Shown here: positions 1 to 9,871 of the stretch, one piece after another
How positions within the stretch are numbered: the first letter of the stretch is position 1
How the letters are laid out: each line of letters starts with the position of its first letter
Source: Euperipatoides rowelli
Taxonomy: Eukaryota > Onychophora > Udeonychophora > Euonychophora > Peripatopsidae
DNA: 12,354 nucleotides
Strand: one strand, 5' to 3'
Assembly: GCA_003024985.2 (NCBI GenBank)
Contig: PXIH01S0025912.1
Made by a program: the position numbers and the translations under genes
Notes under the pieces: generated by a model
The model's database searches: none
Seen by the model: the letters and a program-made list of their open reading frames with translations, nothing else
What the model was told of the DNA's origin: nothing

Positions 1-534
1 TTGGACCAGTGCCCTGGTAATGAAACTTGTCTGGCTAGTAGCCAGTGGCTACGCCTCCGCTACGGGAAGAAAAGTAACAAGAAGCGCTAAAGACTAATTG
101 ATCTTCACTTGTTTCATAAAATAAGCTAAATTCATGCTCTTAAAAATATAGCAATTTCATTTGTTTGTTTTTTTATTGACATTCAATCTCGTATTCAATT
201 TACAAACCAAGCGAGATTTTTATATGACAATGGCGTAATGTGCAATCAGCAAACATTCATCTTTCTGAGATTAAGAAAAACGAGGAAATTCTGTTTATAG
301 CTTTGATAACGACTTGAAAACATTTCTTATGGATCTTAGCTTTACTTAAAAACAATATTATTAAGTCGTTGCTTGATGAATAACCAATTAAATTTAAACA
401 AGCGATGATAATAATAATCATTATCAAAATGATACACAATTTAACACAGTTGAATTAAACAACTAAATTATGAAAATTTAACCTATTGCATTTAATGATA
501 CAATAAATATTTCAAACTGTTTTATAAGACTTAC
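1..534. other. partial WDHD1 intron
   Basis: This is the intron downstream of the 535-583 exon in the gene's reading direction. I find no continuation of the propeller on the minus strand here. The first ~90 bases are clearly richer in G and C than the rest and contain the interrupted palindrome GTAGCC-AGT-GGCTAC, which may be the edge of a repeat cut by the window start. The remainder is simple AT-rich sequence. Confidence 0.6.
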
Positions 535-583
535 CTTTCCCCCAGAAGGACTCCAACAGAGTCTCGCCAAAGACTTGGATACA
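535..583 (-). CDS. WDHD1: WDHD1 short exon, start of next repeat
   Basis: This 49-nt exon has a TTTTAAG acceptor and a GTAAGT donor. Its first T completes the codon AG|T (Ser), then VSKSLARLCWSPSGGK follows and the exon ends in phase 0. In WDHD1 this corresponds to the Lys-Ser-x-x-Arg-Leu-x-Trp-x-Pro segment that opens the next repeat. The length is unusually short but the phases on both sides fit. The following exon is not visible in 1-534 and should lie beyond the window edge. Confidence 0.88.
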
Positions 584-3500
584 CTTAAAATAAAATATAC
601 CCAAATCAGAACTTTGTAATTTAGTTTAATAAATACTGTATGTATTAAAATAAAGAAGTCATTATTAATAATTAAAGATAATTTTTATATTATTGGCTTA
701 TATAATAAAAATTGTGAAGTATTATTAAAGTAATACAAGAAAAAAAATCAAAAATACATTATTAAATCTCACCTGATATCATTGTATTTTGGTAAAATAG
801 GAAATGTTTTAATACATATTCGTTCCATCAATTTCCAGACTTTGATACTACCATCACATGAAGAGGATACCTTTATAAATAAAATTAATAAAAAAGGTTA
901 AAAATTACATAATGTTGATACATACTGTATTTCTAAAATAAACAAACATTTAACGATATATCATAAATCCAATTAAAAAAATGAAATGTAATGTTAAAAG
1001 TGGTGTTTTATCCAACATACTGTAAAGATGTAGGATACTGACTTTTTTTAGATTCTCGAAAAATCATGCAAACATTATTATTTTAATTAAAGGTCAAATG
1101 TAACGGATTTTTTTAATTTTTTTTAATTATTGATTTTCAAAGATTTTTACTAAAAAAAAATTTCCACCAGAAAAAAAAAAATTAAAAACATAAGTTATTT
1201 ACAATTCAATTTTTAAAATAATTGTCTTTAGCTCCTCACCCTTAAAACAACATTATCCACTTTACACACCAGGGGAGATATTTTGTGACATCATAGCCTA
1301 TAAATGAATACAGCTTGCTATACTTAACTATAGAATATTTGCTATATTTGTCAGTGTAAAGCTGGATATCATATGGTCTAAATGTTTAAATACTTGTAAA
1401 AAATCATAATCAAATTCATCCTTTGTGCTATTATGGTCCAATTTGATTTTTTTTAAAAATCAAAATGACCTTTAATACAGATTTAAAATGCCTCTATTTA
1501 CATATTGAGTCATTACAAAGAAAACAGCTGTAGAGGCTATTTTGTCATCAAATTAATCTCAGACCAAAAAAAATGTGGAATCTTCAAATTGTAATCTCAG
1601 ACTGAGGATAGGAATAGTCTTAATTTTATCTTTAAATAACTTTTTTTTATGCATTTTAAAAAAAAAATTTCCAGTGGAATTTTTTTTAATAGTAATTATC
1701 TTTGAAAATCAATAATAATAAAAAAAAAAAAAAATCCGTTACATTTGACCTTTAAACAAATGACCAAATATGATCACTATATTTTGTTTAAAAAATAATG
1801 GAGACATCACAATTTCCATTATTTTTTCTGAAAAGGATTAGGGGGAGGGGAGGTCACAGATGTGCTTTTTACCACAAGTTTACACAATGATAAAATTATT
1901 TCAAGAAATAAGAACAAATATTCTAAATTTATTTCATTTTGGTTAGGCCTACTACTGGTTTATAAAATTGCATATTTTACTCAATATTTTAAAGATTTCT
2001 TCACCATTCTTCAACTCTTGATTGAAAGTAATAACTTTACTATTATATGGCAAAATAAAGTATATTAGAAATGTTTCTACTTAGTCTTAGCAGTAAATAA
2101 GATATTTTATTCACTTAAAATGATAACAGTATTTAGAAATACGCTTTTATTTTTAAAGGAAATAGCTTATAATATAGCACTTATATTTTCATCATTAATA
2201 CAAGATGTAACCTAATACTGTAATTCGTTCAATCATTGTGACCTAGTTTACGTGATTTTATCAATGAAAACAAAAATAGTTTATGCATTGATTTCTTCTA
2301 TAAATATCTGCTTGATTAATAAACAACTAGCCCTCAATATCTTGATAAGGTTTCTAAGCAGACAGATATGGCCACTATATCTTAGTAGTTTCTAAATAAA
2401 ATAAGTATTTACTCATATGGTAAATAAATAACTTTTAATCTCAGACATATTATGTGATTGTTTTTTTCACTAATATTTTATTTTATGTTCGCTCTCAATT
2501 TTTAAACTTAATGTTATTAGTCTGTTAATCTAAAGATCCATAATTCTTTAGCTTCATTTAATCCTAGTAAAAAATATTTTCTTAACATTTCTGAGACCAA
2601 GATAATGTACTGTATGTTAAACTGTCTATTTTAATTTGTAGCTGTAGTCGACAAAAGCATTTAAAATGTTTAAATAAAATTTCATCGTAATCAAACTAAA
2701 TGGGATGAAGGGTGGAAGGTTTTTATCTACATAAACTACAGTATTTGGCTCAATAAGTACATCCATTTTTTTTTTTTTTTGCTTTTCGATTAATATTTTA
2801 ATTCAGAATTTCAATTTTGTAAGCCCATGTGCAAAAGATACAAAATTAATGCTTAGGTTAAAAATAAAAAGTGCAATCTAATTATAATCTAAAATAATTA
2901 TGATTACAATTTTATAACGGGATATCAGTAATATTTTATTTATTTTCAATAATAATAAGTCACTGTATTGATTTATTGACCAGCTACTGCAGCCTTTAAT
3001 CAATATTTCATTAAATTCAAAGTAAAAACAAAAACTTAAAATTCCAACTCACTACATAATCTTCTTTTGGATCAAGAGCCACACTCAGTATGGGCGCTTC
3101 ATGGCCTACTAAGACTTTAAAACTGTGGTCATCTAGCTTCACGACTTTAATGTTAAAATCCCTGGAATATGAAAAGATTGAAAAAAAATTAAAATGCTAT
3201 TATATGTTTTGCAATAATAAAAAAAAAATACTGGTATAAATGTTTAATATAAATATTCAGTTGTAAAGTCTCTAGTTCAAATATTTTTATTATCTACTAC
3301 CTAACATAATAATGGAAAAATCATTTATAATGCAAACAGAACATAATCAAAACATACAAGGACAAGCAAGTAACAAGAAAATGATTAAAAGAAATCACAC
3401 AAAATCAATTGACTGAAGATTAACATGACATTCCTGTTTGAATTCATAGATGGTAGTAAAAGGAGAAAAATGAAGACATAGAAAAGTTATATTTAAAGCA

Positions 3501-6500
3501 GATTCAATGCAAATAAAGGGTTGAAATCATTACAATTTGTTGCAGAAAAGGAAATACAAAATAAATTTTAAGTGCACCATGCTCAGACAAGAGATGCACG
3601 GCGGTAACCTATGGTTCCAAGGAATGGCGGATAAGTCTACTACCCCCATCTTCTCCGAAATGAAGGATAAATGCTAGTTAGTCGGCATTTTATAGTAATA
3701 TTCAAATTAAAATAGAGCCAAAATAATATTGTAATCAAAAACAAGAATTGATTTTTTCACAAGACAGAGAGTATTTTACTTTTAGAAATGTTAGTTCTTA
3801 CATGTTAATTCACTGGCATAAAATATTTTCTTGTATTTCCAGCTGGCAGAAATATGCTAGTAAACAATTCAACCACCATCGTTTATTTTTGAGTTGCTAT
3901 TGTTTTAAGCATCACTTTGTGCAATTCATTTGGGTTATCTTTTATTTTTTTCATTGCCGTTCTAATTATTCTGATGTTTTCATTACATATGAATTAAGCA
4001 TTATATTTTATGATTATTATGCAAACAAGTACACTGAATTCCATCTAAATTCTTGTGAAGGCTGTTTTTCCTAATATCGTAAAGCACTAATACTGAAAGT
4101 TTAAGCTCGTCACAATGTTTGCTGATGCATGTGATGTAATGTGTGTGTGTTCCCTTGCTAATAGTGACCAAAACGTCTACACCACAGTTTCCGATACGAT
4201 ATGTAGGCTATTGTAAAAACTTCTAAGTGGTTTTTTAATATCTATTTCAACTTTATTGATTTAAGAGTCTTTTTGTAAATAAAAATGCTTGTTTGAAATA
4301 TTATTAAAAACTTTGGAAATAATAGTTAACAATTTGTTCTCTTTATTGCATAAAATAAATAACGTACAAAAACCTTCCGGAATGTGCAGTTGGGTAAACA
4401 CAAGGTTTTTTTTCTTCTTAAAATTGATTTCAACTTCAGTCGCAAGAATTATCTCAAAATGTTATGGATTTTATATTGATGTGAAGAAAATAACTTTTTT
4501 CTCTGTTCATTACGTTTGTTTAGAAAAATAGTCAACAAAAGTGTTATTACTTGAAGTTTTGAAGAAAAAAATCTTCAAAACTTCCAAGTAATAACACTTT
4601 TGTTGACTATTTTTCTAAACAAAGTAATGAGCCATGACTAGCGTCTGGATCCCAGATATGCATTTTCCTCCAGCCCAAAACCAATGAGATTTTATTCTTT
4701 GTCTACGTCAATTTGACGTCATAGGCAAGACTCTATTTTTTTGTAAACAAAGTACAAACTTTTGAATATTTATATGTTTTAGATAAAATATTCGAATTTG
4801 ATTAATTAAAGAATATTTTTAGGCAAAAATAAACATAAATGAATTAAAAAAAAAAATAAAAAAAATCATTCACAAACCATTTAAAATTTTTAGAAACATA
4901 AATAAATAGAAAAAAATTCAATGTACGATTCATTTGTTTTCTTCGACTTTCCGAGATGTTCGTTTTTCCACAATAAAATACAACTGTATATATTTAAAAC
5001 AAAGTATACGCCAATTAAGATGGGATAAAAAAAAAGATTATCATAAAGAAAGTTTGCTATATTTAAGAAAAATCTTAAAATTACTATAATGTCATAATTG
5101 ATCTAATTCTATATACTTATGAAATTAAAATTTGATAAAATATATACATTTCTCAGCCATTTATGGCGTGATGCTGGAATTTAAAGGAACATGGCTTTAT
5201 AATAAAAATGCTATGAATGCTGGCGAATAAACCGTTAGGTACACAAACTTCTAAAGTTCCGTTGTAGTGAAGCACAATATTACCAACACTTTCAAAAATA
5301 AATACCCCCCCCCCCCCTATAATGAAAAACTTTACTAAGAGTAGAAAAGACTATTTTTCAAGCAGGATTATTGTGATAATCCTTTTATATAAGATAATTA
5401 TTTATGATGTTAGCTTTTACCAAGGAATTATATATTTTTTATTCTCTTCCTTTTTTTTTTTTTACATTTTTCCTCCTATCTTATTCGGAGGGCTCTTTTT
5501 GAATACTTTGTTTTTCCGTGAACAGAACGGACAATGTCGAGAATATTGTTTTCTCTATCATCTTTGGTGCTACTTTTGAACCGTTTCTATTATATAAAGG
5601 AAGTAGTGTCAATAAAAAAGACAAGTAAACTTTTAATCAACCAGCATTCATATTTTCATTAACAATTTTCTGAATATTTGCCTGAATAATCTAATTGTGC
5701 ATAAAATTTAAAAATAAAATTTGTCAAAATCAGAGTTTGATATAAAGTCTGTCTGTTGTCCTCAATTTATTTAACTAACATTTTTCAATTTAAAGAAAAG
5801 TTTACTATTTATTATCACCACATTCAATTTGTTTTTTATGCTCCAAGTTGCATAATTAATTTAATAAATCAAACAGGTTAGTGAAATTCTATTTGATGTA
5901 CTAATAATAAAATTACCTGGCTCCAGCAATTAGCATATTCCCATTAGTATTAAACTCCATATGAGAGACAGGTGAAGTAAATCGAGTCACTACCCCATCA
6001 GGTACTCCATCGGGAAATGTATATGCTTGAATGGAATTAGTATCCAAGGCCACAAAAAATTTGTTATCCTATAAAATATAAAAAATCATTTATAATAATA
6101 AATTGGGATATTTTATTAAAAAGATATAAAAATATAAAAGTTAAATCTAATTTTTTTCAACATTACAATAAACTAATAAAATACTAATATATTGGGCTTA
6201 AAAATTTTTTTAATTTGTTTTCACTGGGATTTGTTGTATCAACATTTTGGTTTCCACATAATCCTAGTAGAGATTTCTGCCCATGTTCTTCAATTTCACA
6301 AATGAGATTTTGGTCAAATAACGTTCAGTTGTTGAATTCAATAATTGAATGATGGCTTTTGTTATGGATTTATGTTAATTTTTCATGATGCTTGCAATCA
6401 TTTCAGTATATTTTGTACATAAAAACAAATTGGCTAAATGTATTTGGCAATATGCAGGAAGTATAGCATCCCATATATATTTCATATGACATGTAGAACA

Positions 6501-9500
6501 AATGTTGAAAATAAGTGAAATCCTGGCTAATACGTATAATTTAGAGCTGGATGACTGTGGATCGCAGAGACTACTCGTATAAATATGGTTATCCGCCTTT
6601 CTCATTATCAGAATGTGACATTTTAAGAGTTATATTAAATAATAAATCAGTACAAAAAATGTAAAAAAAAATTGCTAAATTTATAATACTGTGCATAGCT
6701 TATTTTTAGCTTAGAATTGCATTAGGATAATTTATTTAACCAGTTTATTCAGCTCTGTATATATTGTATATATTACTGTATATTACTTAATGTATAGTCT
6801 ATTATATGTTTATGTATGACAACGCTATTAGTGACGGTCTGGCAAAATTTGGTAAATAAATAAATAAAGGTGAAAGTAAAAACTATACGTAGTAACGTTT
6901 TAACTCAATATCAGTGTTGCGTATTGTATTTTGTGTATACAAATCAACAAATTTTTTAAATATTAATATAAAATGAAGGGAACATTGAATTTTTATTTAC
7001 AAATTATATGGATATCCTGCTACTTTCTCTCTGCATTAATAAACATTTTGTTGATAGTATACCTTTAAGACAGTAATAGCACATAAGATATCATGGTTCT
7101 CATAACTAATTAATAAGATATTTACATGTGTTCCACCTTTCCACCGATAGCTTACAAGCATTAGAAATATCAACTTTAATATTTATAAATAGGCCTACAC
7201 AAATTGTAAAAACATTTCATTTCTTTACTTTGTTAATTTCATACTACACGTTAAATGGGCGTAATCACTGCAGAATTTAATAATAAAAAGAAATAGTGAT
7301 CCACTGTGAACTGAGATGCTATTAGTATTTCATTTTGTTTTCTTCTTAACAATAACCATTTCATGCTTCACTATTAATTTCCGTAATGTATCTGAATTTA
7401 TATACACATATTAATAAATTTAATTTTTTCGTTTTTACTGTTTCACTATAAAATAAAATCCAAGGAAAGTCCTATAATACTCCCGCGATAAAAAATCTGA
7501 AAAACACAAAGTGAAAAAAAATAAGCGCCTAGTATTAAATGAACCGCAAAAGTTAGAAAACTCATATTGAGCTCTGATCAAAAAAATAAAAATATCTTAA
7601 ATGTAAAACTTATTTCTTTGCCTTCTGTTAACGATCATTCTACTAATAGATCACATGTTGCGATCAGGAAATTCTCCGTAGAACAAATATATTTTTTTAG
7701 AAAGACAATGCAAAGATATGGATAATGTAGATGTTTTATGGCAAATCTCAAGTAAAACTAAAATATGTTGCAGAAAATAAATGATTACAATTGCTTATAC
7801 TGTAGATTCAATCGTCTATGGTTAAAATCATGATTAATATGCGTGCATCCAAATTATAGGGTTGAATACGTTATATTCAATCCTATAATTTTGATGCACG
7901 CATATTATATAAGACAGAGATTGCTTTAGTGGGTTGTTTTTATTATTATTAATTAGTATCTAAAAATATGAAATTGTAAAAAATAAAAGAAATGAAACAA
8001 GAATATTGTTTAAAATTGCTTTTCATTGCCTCCACTATGCAAAAGTAGGCATAATTTTTAACATATTTTGAAACAGGTCAATTATGTATAAATATATTTT
8101 TCACAAAATCTTTATGTCTTTCTTTTCTTCAAAATTTTAAAAGTAAATCAAATCCTAACATTAAAAAAAAAATGTGATTAAAGTCAAAAAAAGTTTTTAA
8201 TCAAAAGTTACAGCATCTTTATTAATTAAAATAAATAAAAATTCAGAAATTAAAGAGTCAAACTAAAAGAAATTAAATACTTTAATACATTTTTTAATCG
8301 GTGAATAAATACTAGGGGAAATTATTTATCCCCGTGACAAAATTATCTGAAACACTGGCAATAAGTACAGCTTCTACTTGAAAAACTGTGCATGGAATGC
8401 TACTAAAAAAAAAAGTCTAAAGCACGGTCATTTCCAGCACCATGCAGGCTAACGATCGATCAGATAGTGAATTCACTTGACTCTGTCTTCTAATTTAGCA
8501 TAGCTTAGCTAACAGATTTTCCATGAAAGGAAAAAAATATTAGCGTGTAATGATTTGGCATTTGCATTAAGTGCTTCGCTTTGTGCTAAAATCGCTCATA
8601 AATTGTATAGAAATTTTTGAGTACGAGTGATTGAAAATTTCATTTTTGCCATCTACTCGATCATTCTCTGTTAAGATAGAGCATTTATTTGTGGATGACA
8701 ATCTAAGGATACTGTTAACAAACATATAGTATAGCCAATTTCAAATGTTCTCATTTGTCACAACAGATTTCATGTTTTAAACTAGACTTACCTTGAAAGC
8801 CACACACATTGCACTCTCACCCACACGATGCGAGACAGGATCATCATCATCTAAACTTTGCCAAACTCGAACATCTCCATCACTTCCACAAGTTAAGAAA
8901 TGCCTTAAATGATAAAAGCATAAAAGAATAAACGCTAGAATATTGTGATATTTTAAATCATACAGTTATAATTAATGCCTATGCATGTGCTATTTTAATT
9001 TTTAAAATGTAATTGTGAGACCGACTTTGACAAATCAGTCAATTTGTCTTAGCCTATAGAATTGAACACTACAGTATGGTTTATTTTTTTTAAACGTATT
9101 ACAACTTGTATGATTCAAATTACTTTTATTTCATGATGGGTTATATTTATGTTTTTGTGCATTAAACTGACCATTAAATTAAAGTGACACAATAAGATGA
9201 AAATAGAAAAATATAAAACATTAACACCCGAGAGAATACATTTCAACTAGGCCTAAAACAATTAATAATATTTATATCAAATTTTAAAATAAACCAACAC
9301 ATTTACAATAGCAAACGGCAGTTGTTAAGATCAATAAAAATCAAATCAGACTGAGTAGGCTATATGTTTTTTTTTTAAAAAAATGTAATCAAATTTGTAG
9401 TAAATAATTGTTAGACACAGAAAATCCACAAATGCTCTAGGCCTATTGATGTGTATTGAGAATATTAATTAGCCTATAACCAGTTTGTAAAAGGGTTATT

Positions 9501-9870
9501 GGTTAGCATATTAATTTACGTAAAGTAGGGGAATGGGGGTGAAAAATATTATTTCCATCTTTTACAAGTTTTGGATTCAGAAATAGAACAAAGGATTGAA
9601 TAGGGGTAGAGAGATAATAAGTAAATGAGCGGATCAATATTTATAAATAAAAATAAAATTTAATGCATATGCAATTCAATATACAAATGGATAGTATGTA
9701 ATTTCATATGATAGTTCAGACTATAAATAGAGAAGGCACATGAATCCGAGAGTTCTAAATCAGGGATAAAGCATAGCAATAATATTGTCAGAAGATGAAA
9801 TGTTCAGTTCTTTAAAGGGACAGTTTGTATAAAGTTAAGTTTACCTTGAACCATAAGAGACGGGATTCAT
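535..9870 (-). CDS. WDHD1: WDHD1/AND-1 (Ctf4) homologue, N-terminal WD40 propeller, partial, spliced
   Basis: The gene is assembled from six minus-strand exons: 9870-9845, 8903-8792, 6068-5917, 3161-3053, 870-773 and 583-535, 546 nt or 182 codons in all. WDHD1/AND-1 (yeast Ctf4) is a nuclear replisome adaptor that links the CMG helicase to DNA polymerase alpha-primase; its N-terminal half is a WD40 propeller. The spliced frame shows TCGSDGDVRVW, then an acidic LDDDDP run, TFPDGVPDG, a GHEAP repeat start, SCDGSIKVW and SLARLCWSP. This order matches the start of vertebrate WDHD1. All introns are GT-AG and every phase agrees across junctions. The family protein is about 1,100 residues, so the rest of the propeller, the SepB-like domain and the HMG box lie beyond position 1. 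The identity is firm for the five inner exons. The first exon and start codon are uncertain. Confidence 0.9.
773..870 (-). CDS. WDHD1: WDHD1 exon, SCDGSIKVW repeat end
   Basis: This 98-nt exon starts in phase 0 after a TAAAG acceptor and ends with AG before a GTGAGA donor. It encodes SSSCDGSIKVWKL, the closing strands of a WD repeat with the Trp of the WD dipeptide position, followed by CIKTFPILPKYNDI. The spacing from SCDGS to the N-D pair agrees with vertebrate WDHD1. Confidence 0.92.
1091..1170 (+). repeat. left terminal inverted repeat of the TTAA element
   Basis: Pairs with 1671-1751. The outer 20 bases are identical to the reverse complement of the right end. Farther in, poly-T length differences and a few substitutions appear. 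Confidence 0.8.
1671..1751 (-). repeat. right terminal inverted repeat of the TTAA element
   Basis: Reverse-complement partner of 1091-1170, bordered on the outside by TTAA at 1752-1755. Confidence 0.8.
3053..3161 (-). CDS. WDHD1: WDHD1 exon, WD repeat with GHEAP start
   Basis: This 109-nt exon lies between a TTCCAG acceptor and a GTGAGT donor. Its first G completes the split codon AG|G (Arg), after which it reads DFNIKVV, then GHEAPILSVALDPKEDYV, ending in phase 0. Gly-His followed by Ala-Pro and Ser-Val/Leu is the usual start of a WD repeat, and the DPKE/DPKD turn matches the WDHD1 family. Confidence 0.93.
3579..3677 (+). other. GC-richer island with a 32-codon open frame, unidentified
   Basis: Inside an AT-rich intron, about 100 bases are much richer in G and C and read as a plus-strand frame from ATG to TAG containing GGNLWFQGMADK and IFSEMKDK. 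The complement is also nearly open, with one stop, and contains FGEDGGSRLIRHSLEP. I do not recognise either product. A fragment of an old transposon or repeat is the likeliest reading. A host exon of another gene cannot be excluded. Confidence 0.3.
4508..4629. repeat. long near-perfect inverted repeat (57-bp arms, 8-base loop)
   Basis: The left arm 4508-4564 and right arm 4573-4629 are reverse complements apart from two single-base indels, near CTTC(C)AAG and near ACAAA(C)GTAATG. The spacer is AAAAAAAT. Transcribed within the WDHD1 pre-mRNA it would fold into a stable hairpin. No transposase or clear target duplication is visible, so it could be a foldback element or a local inverted duplication. 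Confidence 0.93.
5305..5317 (+). repeat. poly-C tract (C13)
   Basis: Thirteen consecutive C in a region with very little C otherwise. The complementary strand is a G13 run. Confidence 0.95.
5917..6068 (-). CDS. WDHD1: WDHD1 exon, second propeller blade
   Basis: This 152-nt exon begins in phase 0 after a TTTATAG acceptor and ends with two bases (AG) before a GTAATT donor. It encodes about 50 residues that include NSIQAYTFPDGVPDGVVTRF and then MLIAGA. The TFP-[DE]GVPDG run is strongly conserved in WDHD1 and joins directly to the VAFK end of the preceding exon. Confidence 0.93.
6757..6784 (+). repeat. short imperfect tandem repeat GTATATATT
   Basis: Two adjacent copies of GTATATATT (6757-6765 and 6766-6774) and a degenerate third, GTATATT (6778-6784). 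Confidence 0.75.
6811..6868 (+). mobile_element. possible 3' tail of a non-LTR retrotransposon
   Basis: A segment ending GTGACGGTCTGGCAAAATTT then GGTAAATAAATAAATAAA resembles the 3' ends of CR1/jockey-type LINEs, which often finish in a short tandem of TAAA units. No reverse transcriptase coding sequence is visible upstream, so this would be a severely 5'-truncated copy. A simple TAAA microsatellite is the alternative. Confidence 0.3.
7836..7906. repeat. hairpin with 33-bp arms and 5-base loop
   Basis: The left arm 7836-7868 and right arm 7874-7906 pair over 33 positions with two mismatches; the loop is CGTTA. The outer block AATATGCGTGCATC and the inner TTGAATA are perfect. The size is in the range of miRNA precursors and of miniature foldback elements; nothing in the sequence alone decides between them. 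Confidence 0.9.
8792..8903 (-). CDS. WDHD1: WDHD1 exon, first WD repeat and acidic linker
   Basis: This 112-nt exon has a TTTAAG acceptor at its right end and a GTAAGT donor at its left end. It begins with one base that completes the preceding codon and ends in phase 0. It encodes HFLTCGSDGDVRVW, the end of WD repeat 1, then the acidic LDDDDP stretch, then VGESAMCVAFK. The TCGSDGD-VRVW plus DDDDP combination is a strong WDHD1 signature and fixes the gene identity. Confidence 0.93.
8904..9844. other. first visible WDHD1 intron
   Basis: A 941-base AT-rich stretch with two TAGGCCTA octamers (9248-9255 and 9438-9445) and three of the shortened TAGCCTA/TAGGCTA forms. No exon or RNA gene is seen. 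It counts as an intron only if the 9845-9870 exon is real; otherwise it is the 5' end of a longer intron. Confidence 0.5.
9845..9870 (-). CDS. WDHD1: putative first coding exon of WDHD1 (start uncertain)
   Basis: Reading leftward, ATG (complement of 9868-9870) opens MNPVSYGS plus two bases, AG, followed by a GTAAAC donor (complement of 9839-9844). Joined to the next exon the split codon is AGG (Arg), giving VSYGSRHFLTCGSDGD. An in-frame TGA lies three codons before this ATG (9877-9879), so no longer start is possible without another upstream exon. Known WDHD1 proteins have about 20 more residues here, including a conserved Tyr-Gly-His / Gly-His-Thr stretch that forms the first strand of the propeller. 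That stretch is absent. This may be a genuine short exon of a divergent start, an alternative first exon, or a chance donor with the real first exon elsewhere. Confidence 0.4.
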
Positions 9871-9871
9871 A

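Larger units (their letters stand above)
1091..1751. mobile_element. non-autonomous DNA transposon (MITE), TTAA target site, Kolobok- or piggyBac-like
   Basis: The ends are inverted copies of each other. The left end begins AGGTCAAATGTAACGGATTT and the right end finishes with its exact reverse complement. Similarity continues inward for about 80 bp through a T-rich spacer, the shared block ATTGATTTTCAAAGAT and a TTCCAC block. Both ends are bordered by TTAA (1087-1090 and 1752-1755), as expected for a TTAA target duplication. TTAA duplication is known for piggyBac and Kolobok elements; the AG...CT termini fit the purine-purine/pyrimidine-pyrimidine ends described for Kolobok better than the C-rich ends usual in piggyBac. 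No transposase is encoded in the 500-bp interior, so mobility would depend on a partner. The interior carries a shorter echo of the end sequence near 1462-1475. Confidence 0.8.
871..3052. other. WDHD1 intron with an inserted inverted-repeat element
   Basis: A 2.2-kb AT-rich intron. It holds the TTAA-flanked 661-bp element at 1091-1751, a TAGGCCTA octamer at 1944-1951 and a run of 15 T at 2766-2780. Outside these I see no exon-like or RNA-gene-like signal. Confidence 0.6.
3162..5916. other. WDHD1 intron with island, long hairpin and poly-C
   Basis: A 2.75-kb intron. Separate items in it are the GC-richer island at 3579-3677, the 57-bp-arm hairpin at 4508-4629, the palindrome at 4705-4719 and the C13 tract at 5305-5317. 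Short open frames in it have no recognisable protein content and no coding-like composition. Confidence 0.55.
6069..8791. other. WDHD1 intron with possible LINE tail and a hairpin
   Basis: A 2.7-kb AT-rich intron. It contains the imperfect GTATATATT repeats at 6757-6784, the possible LINE tail at 6811-6868, a TAGGCCTA at 7190-7197 and the hairpin at 7836-7906. The part around 8420-8700 is somewhat less AT-rich but shows no reading frame or known motif. Confidence 0.55.

Noticed and set aside
257-439. 60-codon minus-strand open frame
   Set aside because: It lies in the intron after the 535-583 exon, has AT-driven Ile/Leu/Lys composition and no similarity to the expected WDHD1 continuation.
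1862-2068. 68-codon plus-strand open frame starting with ATG
   Set aside because: It is intronic and AT-rich, with no domain or motif. Hydrophobic stretches are expected from T-rich codons.
3748-4074. 108-codon plus-strand open frame
   Set aside because: It has a non-ATG start, a Phe/Tyr/His-rich random look and no recognisable motif. It is on the strand opposite to the host gene, within an intron.
4289-4531. 80-codon plus-strand open frame
   Set aside because: It runs into the long inverted repeat and has a non-ATG start; there is no family resemblance.
5322-5579. 85-codon plus-strand frame with an apparent membrane segment
   Set aside because: The hydrophobic run comes from poly-T. There is no coding-like composition.
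6375-6605. 76-codon minus-strand frame with Cys and Ser runs
   Set aside because: It was considered as a further WDHD1 exon or transposon piece. It matches neither, and the flanking exons join in phase without it.
7836-7906. Firm miRNA gene call
   Set aside because: Only the fold is visible. Without small-RNA evidence a miniature foldback repeat is equally good, so it was listed as a repeat.
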